Positions 50,295 through 58,175 of a stretch of 64,000 nt of DNA are shown piece after piece; within the stretch, counting starts at the first letter, position 1; each line of letters begins with the position of its first letter. A program made the translations under genes and the position numbers. The stretch covers positions 2,604,001 to 2,668,000 of the forward strand of contig CP064963.1 in NCBI GenBank assembly GCA_016699165.1, given 5' to 3'. The DNA is from Candidatus Melainabacteria bacterium. GTDB taxonomy: Bacteria; Cyanobacteriota; Vampirovibrionia; Obscuribacterales; Obscuribacteraceae. The notes under the pieces were generated by a model. It had not been told where the DNA came from. It did no database searches and saw only the letters and a program-made list of their open reading frames with translations.

Positions 50295-52004
50295 ATGTCA
50301 AAAAATGCACAAGCATTTTCTGGTATCGCTTTGAACGCAACCACACATCAGGTTTCTAACCAGGTGCCGGCGCTCAAAGATACTAATTTGCTCGATTCTG
50401 ACCCAGTTTTAGTCGACGCTCTCAATCGCTATCACACTGCCTGGATGCGCCCCGATCTGGAGCGATTTGGACAGAAAATGGGCAGCGCTTTAATGCTTGA
50501 GCAAGCAAATCTGGCCAATCGCCATCTGCCAGTTCTCAGAACTCATGACCGAGTAGGTAATCGCATCGACGAGGTCGATTTTCATCCATCCTGGCACAAG
50601 CTTATGTCGACATCAGTTGCAGCAGGCGTGCACAATCTTCCCTGGGTGCGTAAATTACCCGGTGCACACGCTGCACGTGCCGCCATGATGTATATGGCTT
50701 ATCAAACCGAAGCTGGGCACTGTTGTCCGATTTCGATGACTTACGCTGCGTATTCTGTGCTCGACAAGTCACCAGATTTGGCGGCACACTGGCAACCGCG
50801 CATTCGCTCTAAACACTTCGATGGTCGACTTGAAATCGACGGCAAATCCAAGCGTGGAGCCATTTTCGGCATGGGCATGACAGAGAAGCAAGGCGGCTCT
50901 GATGTGCGTGCCAATACCACTATTGCCAAATTAGTCGGCAATGGAGAATTCGCTCAGTCCAGGCTCTTCGCCATCACCGGTCACAAGTGGTTCTGTTCTG
51001 CGCCGATGTCGGATGCCTTTCTTATCCTGGCACAAAGTGAAAAAGGGCTTTCCTGCTTCCTTGTACCTCGTGTCCTACCAAACGGCAAGCGAAATGTCTT
51101 CCAGATTCAACGTCTGAAGGACAAGCTCGGCAACAAGTCGAACGCAAGTTCCGAAGTCGAGTTTCGCGACACACTTGCATATCTGGTCGGCGAAGAAGGT
51201 CGCGGAGTTGCCACCATTATCGAAATGGTTACGCACACACGCCTTGACTGCGCGATTGGCTCTGCTTCTTTGATGCGACAATCGGTCGTGCAGGCAGTGC
51301 ACCACACGCGCCACCGCTCCACTTTCGGCAAATTGCTCATCGATCAGCCCATGATGAAAAACGTCCTGGCCGATTTAGCACTCGAATCCGAAGCGGCGGC
51401 GTTACTTGCGATGCGCCTAGCCAACGCGTTTGATCTTGCACCTGCCAATCAAAGCGAAGAGTCGTTTCGTCGTATCACAAGCGCCATCGCTAAATATTGG
51501 CTGTGCAAGCGCGCTCCCACCCATGTGGTCGAGGGGCTCGAATGTCACGGCGGCAACGGCTATGTCGAAGAGCACGTAATGCCGCGCCTCTTCAGAGAGA
51601 GCCCTCTCAATTCTATCTGGGAAGGCTCCGGCAACATCATGTGCCTGGACGTTATGAGAGCAATCGCCAAAGAAGCTGGAGCCATCGATACGCTCGAGGC
51701 AGAACTGGCGAAATCTCGCACCTTCAGCACAATCTATGACAGTGCAGCCACCGCTGTCATTGGCAAGCTGCACATGCTCAAAGCGGCAGCAATGGCAGGA
51801 AGAGACGACGCTCAAGTTATGGCGCGTCGTGTGGTTGAGGAACTGGCACTCGTGCTGCAAGCTTCGCTCATGATTCGTTATTCGGCACCTTTTGCCGCCG
51901 ACGCATTCATTCAGTCTCGCCTGGACAAGAGCCACGGATACACCTATGGCACTCTGTCTTTGGGCACGAAATTCGACGACATCATCGGGCGTTACGTGCC
52001 TTAG
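50295..52004 (+). CDS. AidB-like acyl-CoA dehydrogenase family protein
   Basis: 569 residues, close to AidB (about 540). The AidB-type blocks are evident: AIFGMGMTEKQGGSDVRANT (residue about 190), HKWFCSAPMSDAFLIL, FQIQRLKDKLGNKSNASSEV and VEGLECHGGNGYVEEHVMPR with IWEGSGNIMCLDV. AidB is an FAD protein linked to protection of DNA during alkylation stress; its catalysis is uncertain. TACTAGTA lies at about 50238 in the leader. Single GC-rich gene convergent with 52718-52209. Confidence 0.88.
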   Translation: MSKNAQAFSGIALNATTHQVSNQVPALKDTNLLDSDPVLVDALNRYHTAWMRPDLERFGQKMGSALMLEQANLANRHLPVLRTHDRVGNRIDEVDFHPSWHKLMSTSVAAGVHNLPWVRKLPGAHAARAAMMYMAYQTEAGHCCPISMTYAAYSVLDKSPDLAAHWQPRIRSKHFDGRLEIDGKSKRGAIFGMGMTEKQGGSDVRANTTIAKLVGNGEFAQSRLFAITGHKWFCSAPMSDAFLILAQSEKGLSCFLVPRVLPNGKRNVFQIQRLKDKLGNKSNASSEVEFRDTLAYLVGEEGRGVATIIEMVTHTRLDCAIGSASLMRQSVVQAVHHTRHRSTFGKLLIDQPMMKNVLADLALESEAAALLAMRLANAFDLAPANQSEESFRRITSAIAKYWLCKRAPTHVVEGLECHGGNGYVEEHVMPRLFRESPLNSIWEGSGNIMCLDVMRAIAKEAGAIDTLEAELAKSRTFSTIYDSAATAVIGKLHMLKAAAMAGRDDAQVMARRVVEELALVLQASLMIRYSAPFAADAFIQSRLDKSHGYTYGTLSLGTKFDDIIGRYVP

Positions 52005-52025
52005 ATGACCTGATTATCTGATGAC

Positions 52026-52070
52026 GGAGCAGGAAGAGATAGCAATATCTTTTCCTGTCTCTCGTTTTTT
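52026..52070 (+). terminator. Terminator after the AidB-like gene
   Basis: GGAGCAGGAAGAGATA pairs with TATCTTTTCCTGTCTC (two or three mismatches), followed by GTTTTTTG. Confidence 0.8.
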
Positions 52071-52094
52071 GTGTTCTGATTTTTCCACCAATTT

Positions 52095-52111
52095 TACTAT
52101 CCCACATAGTA
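52095..52111. repeat. AT palindrome, copy 6
   Basis: TACTATCCCACATAGTA; arms extend by three further bases on both sides (TTT...AAA) to 9 bases. Lies between the convergent terminators at 52070 (+) and 52127 (-). Confidence 0.85.
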
Positions 52112-52126
52112 AAACACCGTCCAAGT

Positions 52127-52186
52127 AAAACGAAACGGGAATCTGGCTGCTTGGGTTTAATCCCATGCAAACCAGATGTCCACGTT
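52127..52186 (-). terminator. Terminator of 52718-52209
   Basis: Read leftwards, ATCTGG...GGG/CCC...CCAGAT stems lie inside GAACGG/CGTTTC, followed by GTTTTAC. The U-run is modest. Confidence 0.65.
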
Positions 52187-52208
52187 CCGTTCTCCTTCTT
52201 GCAGTCGG

Positions 52209-52718
52209 CTACTTGCCCTGGACCTGCCGCCGAATGACTTCGCTCTTCATCAGAAGCTCGTAGACATTCTTGGACGTCAACGACGCCTCCGCCAGTGAGT
52301 CGATGTCCCTCGCGCTGAGGTTGTCGAAATCACGGATGAGGTCGTAGTTCTCGCCGGGGTTGAGGCGCGACGCGTATTGGATGGCGATGACGGCTTCCTT
52401 GAACCGCTTCATGCGCACAAGGATGTTGGCCTTGTGATGTGCAGCCAGAGCCGCAGAAACGCGATCCGGTGGCGTGATGAATTTGCGCCAGGCGGGACCG
52501 GTTCTGACAGCCTCGTAGGCAGCCAGCGAACGGTCGAAGTGGTCCAGGGCTTCGGTGAGCTCGAGGCTCGTGTACGAAGCAACGCCCTGGTTGTACTCGG
52601 TCGTCTGACCATCGTGGGTCATGACCGTGTAACCGAAGGCGCCAAGGCAGATAACGCCGAGCAAGAAAATCGGGACGTAAAGCTTCAGGAGCTTACGCCG
52701 CAAAGGTCGCTTGTTCAT
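52209..52718 (-). CDS. Membrane-anchored TPR-like protein, 169 residues
   Basis: ATG 52718 with GAGGA upstream. A basic N-terminus (MNKRPLRRKLLKLYVPIFLL) leads into one transmembrane helix (VPIFLLGVICLGAFGYTVM). The rest is helical, with TPR-like repeats (ALDHFDRSLAAYEAV, HHKANILVRMKRFKEAVIAI). The soluble part is probably outside the cytoplasm. Single gene, GC-rich. A scaffold role is inferred from the fold only. Confidence 0.7.
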   Translation of the reverse strand: MNKRPLRRKLLKLYVPIFLLGVICLGAFGYTVMTHDGQTTEYNQGVASYTSLELTEALDHFDRSLAAYEAVRTGPAWRKFITPPDRVSAALAAHHKANILVRMKRFKEAVIAIQYASRLNPGENYDLIRDFDNLSARDIDSLAEASLTSKNVYELLMKSEVIRRQVQGK

Positions 52719-53067
52719 GTGATCCTCGCTTTCTATTCAGTGAGAAGTTATGGAGCGCTCGGGGTGGAGGCTCGGGGAATCAAAGCAAGCAAACGCCAGA
52801 CTCAAATTCCAAATCAAATCGAACCTAGGTTTCCTCCAAACAGAAACATCTGCTAGAGAAATAGAACGTTAGTTCTGATTTGATTGGACTTTCTGGTGTT
52901 TAACTCAGCTTGAAAGAAGTGAAAGATATAAATTCACCGTAGTTAAATAAATCATGATGGATCAAATTTAAAGTTTATAACTATTGAGCATTACAGCTGT
53001 TCGAGCTTTCCTAACCGGTATTTTTATTAGAGGGGCATAATTTAGCTTAGAATATTGAGTAAGAACC
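52719..53067. other. Divergent intergenic region, 349 bases
   Basis: Separates the membrane TPR gene (leftward) from the Fur-family gene (rightward). AT-rich towards 53067, where the regulator promoter should lie (CATAAT near 53036). No Fur-box-like 19-base dyad is obvious by eye. No gene seen. Confidence 0.5.
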
Positions 53068-53649
53068 ATGACCATGATTAAACGAAAAACTCGCGACGTT
53101 ATTTCAGAACTTGTACTTGCACAGGCGCAAGGTGTGCACGTGAGCGCACAAGAACTGCAAGAACAGGCTAGCAAGCTTGGCACAAACGTAAGCTTGTCCA
53201 CCGTTTATCGTGTACTAGAACAGCTTAAAGACCGCGGTCTGGTCAGCTCTATTATTAGTAACAAAGGTCATTTGTGGGAAGCAGCTGGCAAAGAAGATCC
53301 GCATGACCACATAATTTGCACCCGCTGCGGCATCACCAAAGAATTCACCGATGCGCTTGTAAGTGGCTTTGGCAGGACAGTTGCTGAGCGTAAAGGTTTT
53401 ATTTTCCAGGGCAGTCGCTTCGATATTTTTGGCTTCTGCTCAAGCTGTAAACATGCTCAAGACCAGGTTTTGATTTCTGCATTAGAAGAAATAATCACCG
53501 ATGCCAGGCTTCTGATACAGGATTCAGACAAATTGCTATCAGCACCGCAAGAAAGCTATACCGCCGCAGATAACAGACTGCGCCTGGCTCGCGAACAAAC
53601 ACGCAAAGCGCTTGAAAAAATCGATCAAGCTATTCGCATACTGGAATAA
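53068..53649 (+). CDS. Fur-family metalloregulator with long C-terminal helix
   Basis: 193 residues, about 50 longer than usual. DNA-binding half: VHVSAQELQEQASKLGTNVS and STVYRVLEQLKDRGLVSSI. Metal sites: DPHDHIICTRCGITKEF and FGFCSSCKHAQDQ (two CxxC for structural zinc). The extra C-terminus (LIQDSDKLLSAPQESYTAAD, REQTRKALEKIDQAIRIL) is a predicted coiled coil. Whether it senses iron, zinc or peroxide cannot be told. Followed by rtcB 64 bases downstream. Confidence 0.9.
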   Translation: MTMIKRKTRDVISELVLAQAQGVHVSAQELQEQASKLGTNVSLSTVYRVLEQLKDRGLVSSIISNKGHLWEAAGKEDPHDHIICTRCGITKEFTDALVSGFGRTVAERKGFIFQGSRFDIFGFCSSCKHAQDQVLISALEEIITDARLLIQDSDKLLSAPQESYTAADNRLRLAREQTRKALEKIDQAIRILE

Positions 53650-53713
53650 GGCTTCTCGCACTTGCGCTAGCTATTAATCATGAACAAATGCTTATTTTCG
53701 TGCAGCAGCGGGA

Positions 53714-55000
53714 ATGAAATTTTTCTGTGCCCTAAAAGAGAGCATCAAAGTGAAAATAGATGAAAATCCGGACCACAATTTCAAAACTCTAACTGTCGAT
53801 GGTGGCAAAGCGCCCATCAAGCTTTGGACCAAAGGCGTCGATATTGAATCTGAAGCTCAAAAACAACTGGTCAATATTGCTATGATGCCGTTTATTCATA
53901 ACCATGTGGCTGTCATGCCTGACGTTCATCTTGGTCGTGGCGCCACTATTGGTAGTGTCATTCCTACCAAGGGTGCCATTATTCCGGCAGCCGTAGGTGT
54001 CGACATAGGATGCGGCATGGTAGCCATTAGAACCACTTTAACAGCTACCGATTTGCCCGATGATTTGAGCAAACTGAGATCTGCCATCGAGCAAGCAGTT
54101 CCTCATGGTCGCACAAATGATGGTGGCTCTGGAGACAAAGGCGCCTGGTCAGTTTCGAGCTTACCCAAAAGTGTTGAAAATGGCTGGAGCGACATTCTAC
54201 CAGGATACAAAAAAATCATCAAAAAATATCCCAAACTAGCCAAGGGCAACGATTCTAATCACCTGGGCACACTTGGCACCGGAAACCATTTTATCGAAGT
54301 ATGCCTGGATCAAGAAAATCGAGTCTGGTTCATGCTTCACTCGGGCTCTCGTGGTGTCGGAAACAGAATTGGAATGTTTTTTATAACGCTTGCTAAAGAA
54401 GATATGCAAAAACATCACGGCAACCTGCCCGATGCAGACCTGGCCTATTTAAGCGAAGGCACAGACTATTTCGACGACTATATCGATGCAGTTGGTTGGG
54501 CCCAAAATTATGCCAAACTTAATCGTAAAATCATGCTCGAATCAGTAATTGAAGCAGCAGCGAAAAGCGGCTTGCCACCATTTCAAAGCGATGTTGAAGC
54601 GATTAACTGCCACCACAATTACGTCCAAAAGGAGGACCATTTCGGTGCTTCTGTTTGGGTCACTCGCAAAGGCGCAGTGAAGGCTGGTTTGGGCGATATG
54701 GGTATTATTCCAGGCTCTATGGGTGCCAAATCTTTTATAGTGCGCGGCAAAGGTAATCCCGAAAGTTTCGAAAGTTGCTCGCATGGCGCAGGTAGAGCGA
54801 TGTCTCGCACCGAAGCCAAACGACGTTTTAGTGTCGAAGATCATATAGAAGCTACCAAAGGCATAGAATGTCGCAAAGACAAAGATGTCGTGGATGAGAC
54901 TCCAGCTGCCTATAAAGATATCGATGCGGTCATGAACGCCCAAAGCGATCTGGTCGAAATAGTGCACACTTTGCGTCAGGTAGTCTGCGTCAAAGGTTGA
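53714..55000 (+). CDS. rtcB: RNA-splicing ligase RtcB
   Basis: 428 residues. Joins 2',3'-cyclic phosphate or 3'-phosphate RNA ends to 5'-OH using GTP and Mn. Signatures: MPDVHLGRGATIGSVIPT, AVGVDIGCGMVAIRT (metal Cys), LGTLGTGNHFIEVCL, MLHSGSRGVGN, INCHHNYVQKEDHFG and the guanylylation His in ESCSHGAGRAMSRTEAK. No archease or rtcA adjacent. May serve tRNA repair; the P-loop kinase at 21357 could act on RNA ends but is far away. Confidence 0.96.
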   Translation: MKFFCALKESIKVKIDENPDHNFKTLTVDGGKAPIKLWTKGVDIESEAQKQLVNIAMMPFIHNHVAVMPDVHLGRGATIGSVIPTKGAIIPAAVGVDIGCGMVAIRTTLTATDLPDDLSKLRSAIEQAVPHGRTNDGGSGDKGAWSVSSLPKSVENGWSDILPGYKKIIKKYPKLAKGNDSNHLGTLGTGNHFIEVCLDQENRVWFMLHSGSRGVGNRIGMFFITLAKEDMQKHHGNLPDADLAYLSEGTDYFDDYIDAVGWAQNYAKLNRKIMLESVIEAAAKSGLPPFQSDVEAINCHHNYVQKEDHFGASVWVTRKGAVKAGLGDMGIIPGSMGAKSFIVRGKGNPESFESCSHGAGRAMSRTEAKRRFSVEDHIEATKGIECRKDKDVVDETPAAYKDIDAVMNAQSDLVEIVHTLRQVVCVKG

Positions 55001-55006
55001 TTGCGC

Positions 55007-55012
55007 TATAAT
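55007..55012 (+). promoter_or_regulatory. Possible -10 (TATAAT) before the secreted TPR gene
   Basis: A consensus TATAAT lies 49 bases before the TTG start at 55061. No matching -35 at 16-18 bases is visible. Confidence 0.35.
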
Positions 55013-55060
55013 AAAATGCGTTATCGAATTTACCATTTTATTGACAGAAAGTAGACCGTT

Positions 55061-56251
55061 TTGAAATTTAGACTAGCAAAACTTCAAGTGGCTTTTTGCC
55101 TTTCTGCATTCTTGCTCTCATCTGAGTTGGCTTTTGCGGCTGATTCCAATCAAGATAAATGGCAGAAAATCTATACTACTGGCAAAGAATCACTGCGTTT
55201 AGCCGAATACGGCAAAGCCGAGCGCCAGCTCAATCAGGCAGTAATTTTATCTGCGTCATTTGGCGAAGGCGATAAAAGATTTGCTGACAGTCTTGGATCG
55301 TATGGCGAATATCTAACCATTCGTGGGCGCTTCGGTGAAGCAGAACCAATTTTAGAAGAAGAATTGCACGCCAGAGAACTTTGCACCGATACTACTAGTG
55401 GTGCTATATTGCCCTCGATGAGTTCTCTTGTCGGATTTTATATTAACAATGGAACCCAAGCAAAAGCCGCTCCATTAGCCGAACGTCTTCTTGCTTTTGT
55501 AGAGGGAAAAATGTCCGAGCACAGACAAGCTCAAAGCGGTCCGCTCACTTTGAAAAAAGGTCAACCCCTAACAGGATGGGCTGGCTCTGCGGCAAAATCG
55601 ATGGTTACACCAGTAATTGAATGGGCAATCGCGCTTGACGCTATCGGCAATGATTTTAAATCCATAAAAAACTTCGACATGGCTGAGCGTTTATTTGATG
55701 CTGCTCTTGAAGTAAAAGAAACAGTGCTTGGCAAAGATCATTTATCTCTTGCAAATAGTTTCGACAATCTAGCGGCGGTCTATCAAGAACGTCAGGATGA
55801 GGCACGCGCTGAGCAATACTATCGCTATGCGCTAGAAACTACTATTAGAGTTTTAGGTGAAAAAGAACCACTTGCGTATGCACAAGTTTATAACCGATTA
55901 GACAAACTGGCTAAGTGCCTGGTTAAACAGCAGAAATACGAAGAAGCCGAAAATTTATATCTAAGCGCCATCAAACGCGATTTCTGGAAAGACGATCCAT
56001 CCAAAGCCGGTGTTGAAGCCAGACTGTATTACTCGCTTGGAAATGTGTATGTGCTCGAAAAGAAATTTGAGTTAGCTGAGCCCGTGCTTAAAAAGGCTCT
56101 AGAAGTGGCTGAAGGCTATTTTGGTTCCGAGTCAATTTCGCTGGTTCCTTTCTTTCAAAGAAATGCCGACAACATGTATTACCTCAAGAAAGACGATTTG
56201 AGAGTGCAATACAAGAGTCGAGCAAATGCCATCACAGACACCACGATGTGA
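55061..56251 (+). CDS. Exported kinesin-light-chain-type TPR protein
   Basis: 396 residues from TTG 55061. Signal peptide (LAKLQVAFCLSAFLLSSELA, cleavage near AFA). Successive 42-residue TPRs: GKESLRLAEYGKAERQLNQA, YGEYLTIRGRFGEAEPILEE, AERLFDAALEVKETVLGKDH, LAAVYQERQDEARAEQYYRY, LVKQQKYEEAENLYLSAI and YVLEKKFELAEPVLKKALEV. An envelope protein-interaction module; partner unknown. Same repeat style as 27450-30050. Confidence 0.85.
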   Translation: MKFRLAKLQVAFCLSAFLLSSELAFAADSNQDKWQKIYTTGKESLRLAEYGKAERQLNQAVILSASFGEGDKRFADSLGSYGEYLTIRGRFGEAEPILEEELHARELCTDTTSGAILPSMSSLVGFYINNGTQAKAAPLAERLLAFVEGKMSEHRQAQSGPLTLKKGQPLTGWAGSAAKSMVTPVIEWAIALDAIGNDFKSIKNFDMAERLFDAALEVKETVLGKDHLSLANSFDNLAAVYQERQDEARAEQYYRYALETTIRVLGEKEPLAYAQVYNRLDKLAKCLVKQQKYEEAENLYLSAIKRDFWKDDPSKAGVEARLYYSLGNVYVLEKKFELAEPVLKKALEVAEGYFGSESISLVPFFQRNADNMYYLKKDDLRVQYKSRANAITDTTM

Positions 56252-56569
56252 GTTTGGCAAAAGCCAAATTAGCAGGGATTAATCCTGGTGCCATTCTCGG
56301 ACGGTCTCATCTAGTCAGCGCTTAGAGCCTCTCACCCAACTATGCTAGGTGGTTTTCTTTAAGGTCCGCTTACAAAGCTTGAATAGAAAATATCTAGTTA
56401 AGTAAGGTGAGCTTATCCTCCGATGCATTCACTTAACTGAAAAAACCAAAAACATCCAGTCCACGATAACTTCCCGATTCTTGTAGCTCTTCAACAGAGG
56501 GCAGGAAAGGTTCGTGCGTGTGAATAATTAGAGGAAGCCACATCAATCAAAATGAGCGAAAGGACAATA
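56252..56569. other. Leader region of the small basic protein gene
   Basis: About 320 bases. TTTGGC-AAAA-GCCAAA at 56255-56270 may end the TPR transcript. The rest looks like a long 5' leader without an ORF of coding character. Confidence 0.5.
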
Positions 56570-56854
56570 ATGGCACGCTCCTACAAAAACACTCCCATCT
56601 CAGGCATCACCACCTGCCAGTCCGACAAGAAGGACAAGCAGAAGGCCAACCGCACCACCCGTCGGCGTGAACGCGTTTCTCTCAATGTCGTCTCTCTTCA
56701 TGACGCCGGCGAAGAACACCTTGGCACCCACCGCTTCGAAGATAATCCCAGCTATTTCAGCAAGGATGGCAAACAGTTTCACCACGGACGCAGCGTCAAG
56801 TACTCGCGTGGCAACCGTTTCCGCCGTCACTTCTGGAGGGACCTTCGTAAGTAA
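56570..56854 (+). CDS. Small basic protein, 94 residues
   Basis: ATG 56570 with AAAGGA 5 bases upstream; an upstream in-frame ATG (56552) has a weaker site. MARSYKNTPISGITTCQSDK, an Arg-rich centre (KANRTTRRRERVSLNVV) and a basic end (GRSVKYSRGNRFRRHFWRDL). Likely nucleic-acid binding by charge. Resembles in composition the small charged proteins at 944, 37633 and 37986. GC-rich single gene with long leader and strong terminator. Confidence 0.7.
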   Translation: MARSYKNTPISGITTCQSDKKDKQKANRTTRRRERVSLNVVSLHDAGEEHLGTHRFEDNPSYFSKDGKQFHHGRSVKYSRGNRFRRHFWRDLRK

Positions 56855-56875
56855 TCTTTCCTGAGGATAAAACTT

Positions 56876-56907
56876 GGTGCCATCATTTTTGGTGGCACCC
56901 TTTTTCC
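56876..56907 (+). terminator. Terminator after the small basic protein
   Basis: GGTGCCA and TGGCACC pair around TCATTTTTGG, followed by CTTTTTCC. Confidence 0.85.
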
Positions 56908-56924
56908 TTTTGTATTGCTTATGC

Positions 56925-56938
56925 TACTTGATATAGTA
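56925..56938. repeat. AT palindrome, copy 7 (short form)
   Basis: TACTTGATATAGTA. An identical 14-base copy is at 57129-57142, in the same intergenic region. Confidence 0.75.
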
Positions 56939-57021
56939 TAACAAGATGCCGAAATGAACAGACCAAATTCAATCTCTCACCAAGCAAAAACGTATGATAT
57001 TTGCGATCTTTGAAGCTGAAA

Positions 57022-57086
57022 ATGAAAATATGATGGGGCCGACATAATTTTCGCTTAAAAATTTGTTGTGGCCATCATATTTTCAT
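57022..57086. repeat. 15-base perfect inverted repeat with 35-base centre
   Basis: ATGAAAATATGATGG (57022-57036) faces CCATCATATTTTCAT (57072-57086). It lies between the two identical TACTTGATATAGTA copies and between convergent terminators; the 356-base region has no gene. Confidence 0.75.
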
Positions 57087-57128
57087 AAGTCGTACCCGGA
57101 AAGCCTCTATTTGCGTTAAAGGAGTTAA

Positions 57129-57142
57129 TACTTGATATAGTA
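57129..57142. repeat. AT palindrome, copy 8 (short form)
   Basis: TACTTGATATAGTA, just beyond the terminator of the leftward unit that ends at 57211. Confidence 0.75.
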
Positions 57143-57149
57143 GGACTTC

Positions 57150-57198
57150 GTGAAGAAAGAGAAGAAGTGTCCTGTTTTTAAACAGAAACACTTCTTCT
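57150..57198 (-). terminator. Terminator of the 58147-57211 unit
   Basis: AGAAGAAGTGT and ACACTTCTTCT with inner CTGTTT/AAACAG form a long hairpin, followed leftwards by a pyrimidine tract (TCTTTCTTC). Confidence 0.75.
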
Positions 57199-57210
57199 CA
57201 AGTCAGTGCC

Positions 57211-57624
57211 TTACTTCTTGAGCACAGGCCACATGGGTGACTTGGGCGTGCGCTTCATCACCCAAATCTGAAGTCCCCAGATCAGGGCGACGTTCAGCAG
57301 GGCAAGAGGCAGACCAAGCCAGAAGCTCGAGAACAAGACAGTGCCAGGCACCACTCGCCCTACAAGCCAGATGCCTACCATGCAAGAAAGCACAGCAATG
57401 CCTGTTGGCACGGCCAGACCCGGATGTTCGGGCTTGACCAGCTTCCAGCCAGCGTAACCCAGCACCATGAAACTGATACCAGATACGATGCTGAGCGTGA
57501 GCGCCATATCGAAGACGTCGAAGAGGCTCGATATGCCGAAGGCGCCAAAGAGCCCACCAAGAGCGACAACCACAGCGGTTGCCACCCAGATGATGCCGAA
57601 TCCGCGCGCAAAATGTTTCCACAT
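57211..57624 (-). CDS. Four-helix membrane protein, twin of 57731-58147
   Basis: 137 residues from ATG 57624 (MWKHFARGFGIIWVATAVVV), AAAGG 10 bases upstream. Four transmembrane segments. Shares with its neighbour KPEHPGLAVPTGIAVLSCMV, WLVGRVVPGTVLFSSFWLGL and a final LIWGLQIWVMKRTP block, so the two arose by duplication. No known family. Ends the leftward series that starts with aminopeptidase N. Confidence 0.75.
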   Translation of the reverse strand: MWKHFARGFGIIWVATAVVVALGGLFGAFGISSLFDVFDMALTLSIVSGISFMVLGYAGWKLVKPEHPGLAVPTGIAVLSCMVGIWLVGRVVPGTVLFSSFWLGLPLALLNVALIWGLQIWVMKRTPKSPMWPVLKK

Positions 57625-57675
57625 GTTTGCGATACCTTTCTTAGTTGGTTTCGTAGTTGAGAAGAGAAGCAATAG

Positions 57676-57703
57676 AGAGCGCAGTTTTGACCGCGCCCTC
57701 TAA
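57676..57703 (-). terminator. Hairpin between the twin membrane genes
   Basis: AGAGGGCGC and GCGCTCTCT pair around GGTCAAAACT; only a weak U-run follows, so partial read-through is likely. Confidence 0.5.
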
Positions 57704-57730
57704 GTTTGGTTCGTGTTCAGTGCTGGTGGA

Positions 57731-58147
57731 TTACCACTGCGGCCAGAACGGACGCTCTTTGTAAGCGGGGTTCGGCACGAAGAGGATGGTAATCGCCCAG
57801 ACCAGTGCAGAGACGACCGCCGCAAAAGGCAGTCCGGACCAGAAATTGCCGAAGTGCACCATCTGAGGCACCGCCTGGCCAAACAGCCAGATGGAGATGG
57901 TTCCAGCGGTGACGCCGACGAGAGTGGGCAGAGCCAATCCCGGGTGCTTGTACTTCATGGTCACGTAAGTCAGAAGTGCGATGGCATAGTGCACGATGGT
58001 CGCAGTCACGGTCAAGCCGACGGCAAGACCGATGAGCGAAAACACCGAGGGTGTGGTGAAAACCGGGATGCTCGCAAGCGAACATCCATAAATGAGTGCG
58101 GCGGTCGCCACAACGACGGTTGCAATGCCACGCAGAACGCTCTGCAT
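57731..58147 (-). CDS. Four-helix membrane protein, twin of 57211-57624
   Basis: 138 residues from ATG 58147 (MQSVLRGIATVVVATAALIY), AAAGGA upstream. Same layout as its twin: KYKHPGLALPTLVGVTAGTI, WLFGQAVPQMVHFGNFWSGL, VWAITILFVPNPA. It follows the glutamate-synthase-like gene by 28 bases. A heteromeric membrane unit of the two is plausible. Confidence 0.75.
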   Translation of the reverse strand: MQSVLRGIATVVVATAALIYGCSLASIPVFTTPSVFSLIGLAVGLTVTATIVHYAIALLTYVTMKYKHPGLALPTLVGVTAGTISIWLFGQAVPQMVHFGNFWSGLPFAAVVSALVWAITILFVPNPAYKERPFWPQW

Positions 58148-58175
58148 TTTTGTATATCCTTTCTTTTGGCTTGGC

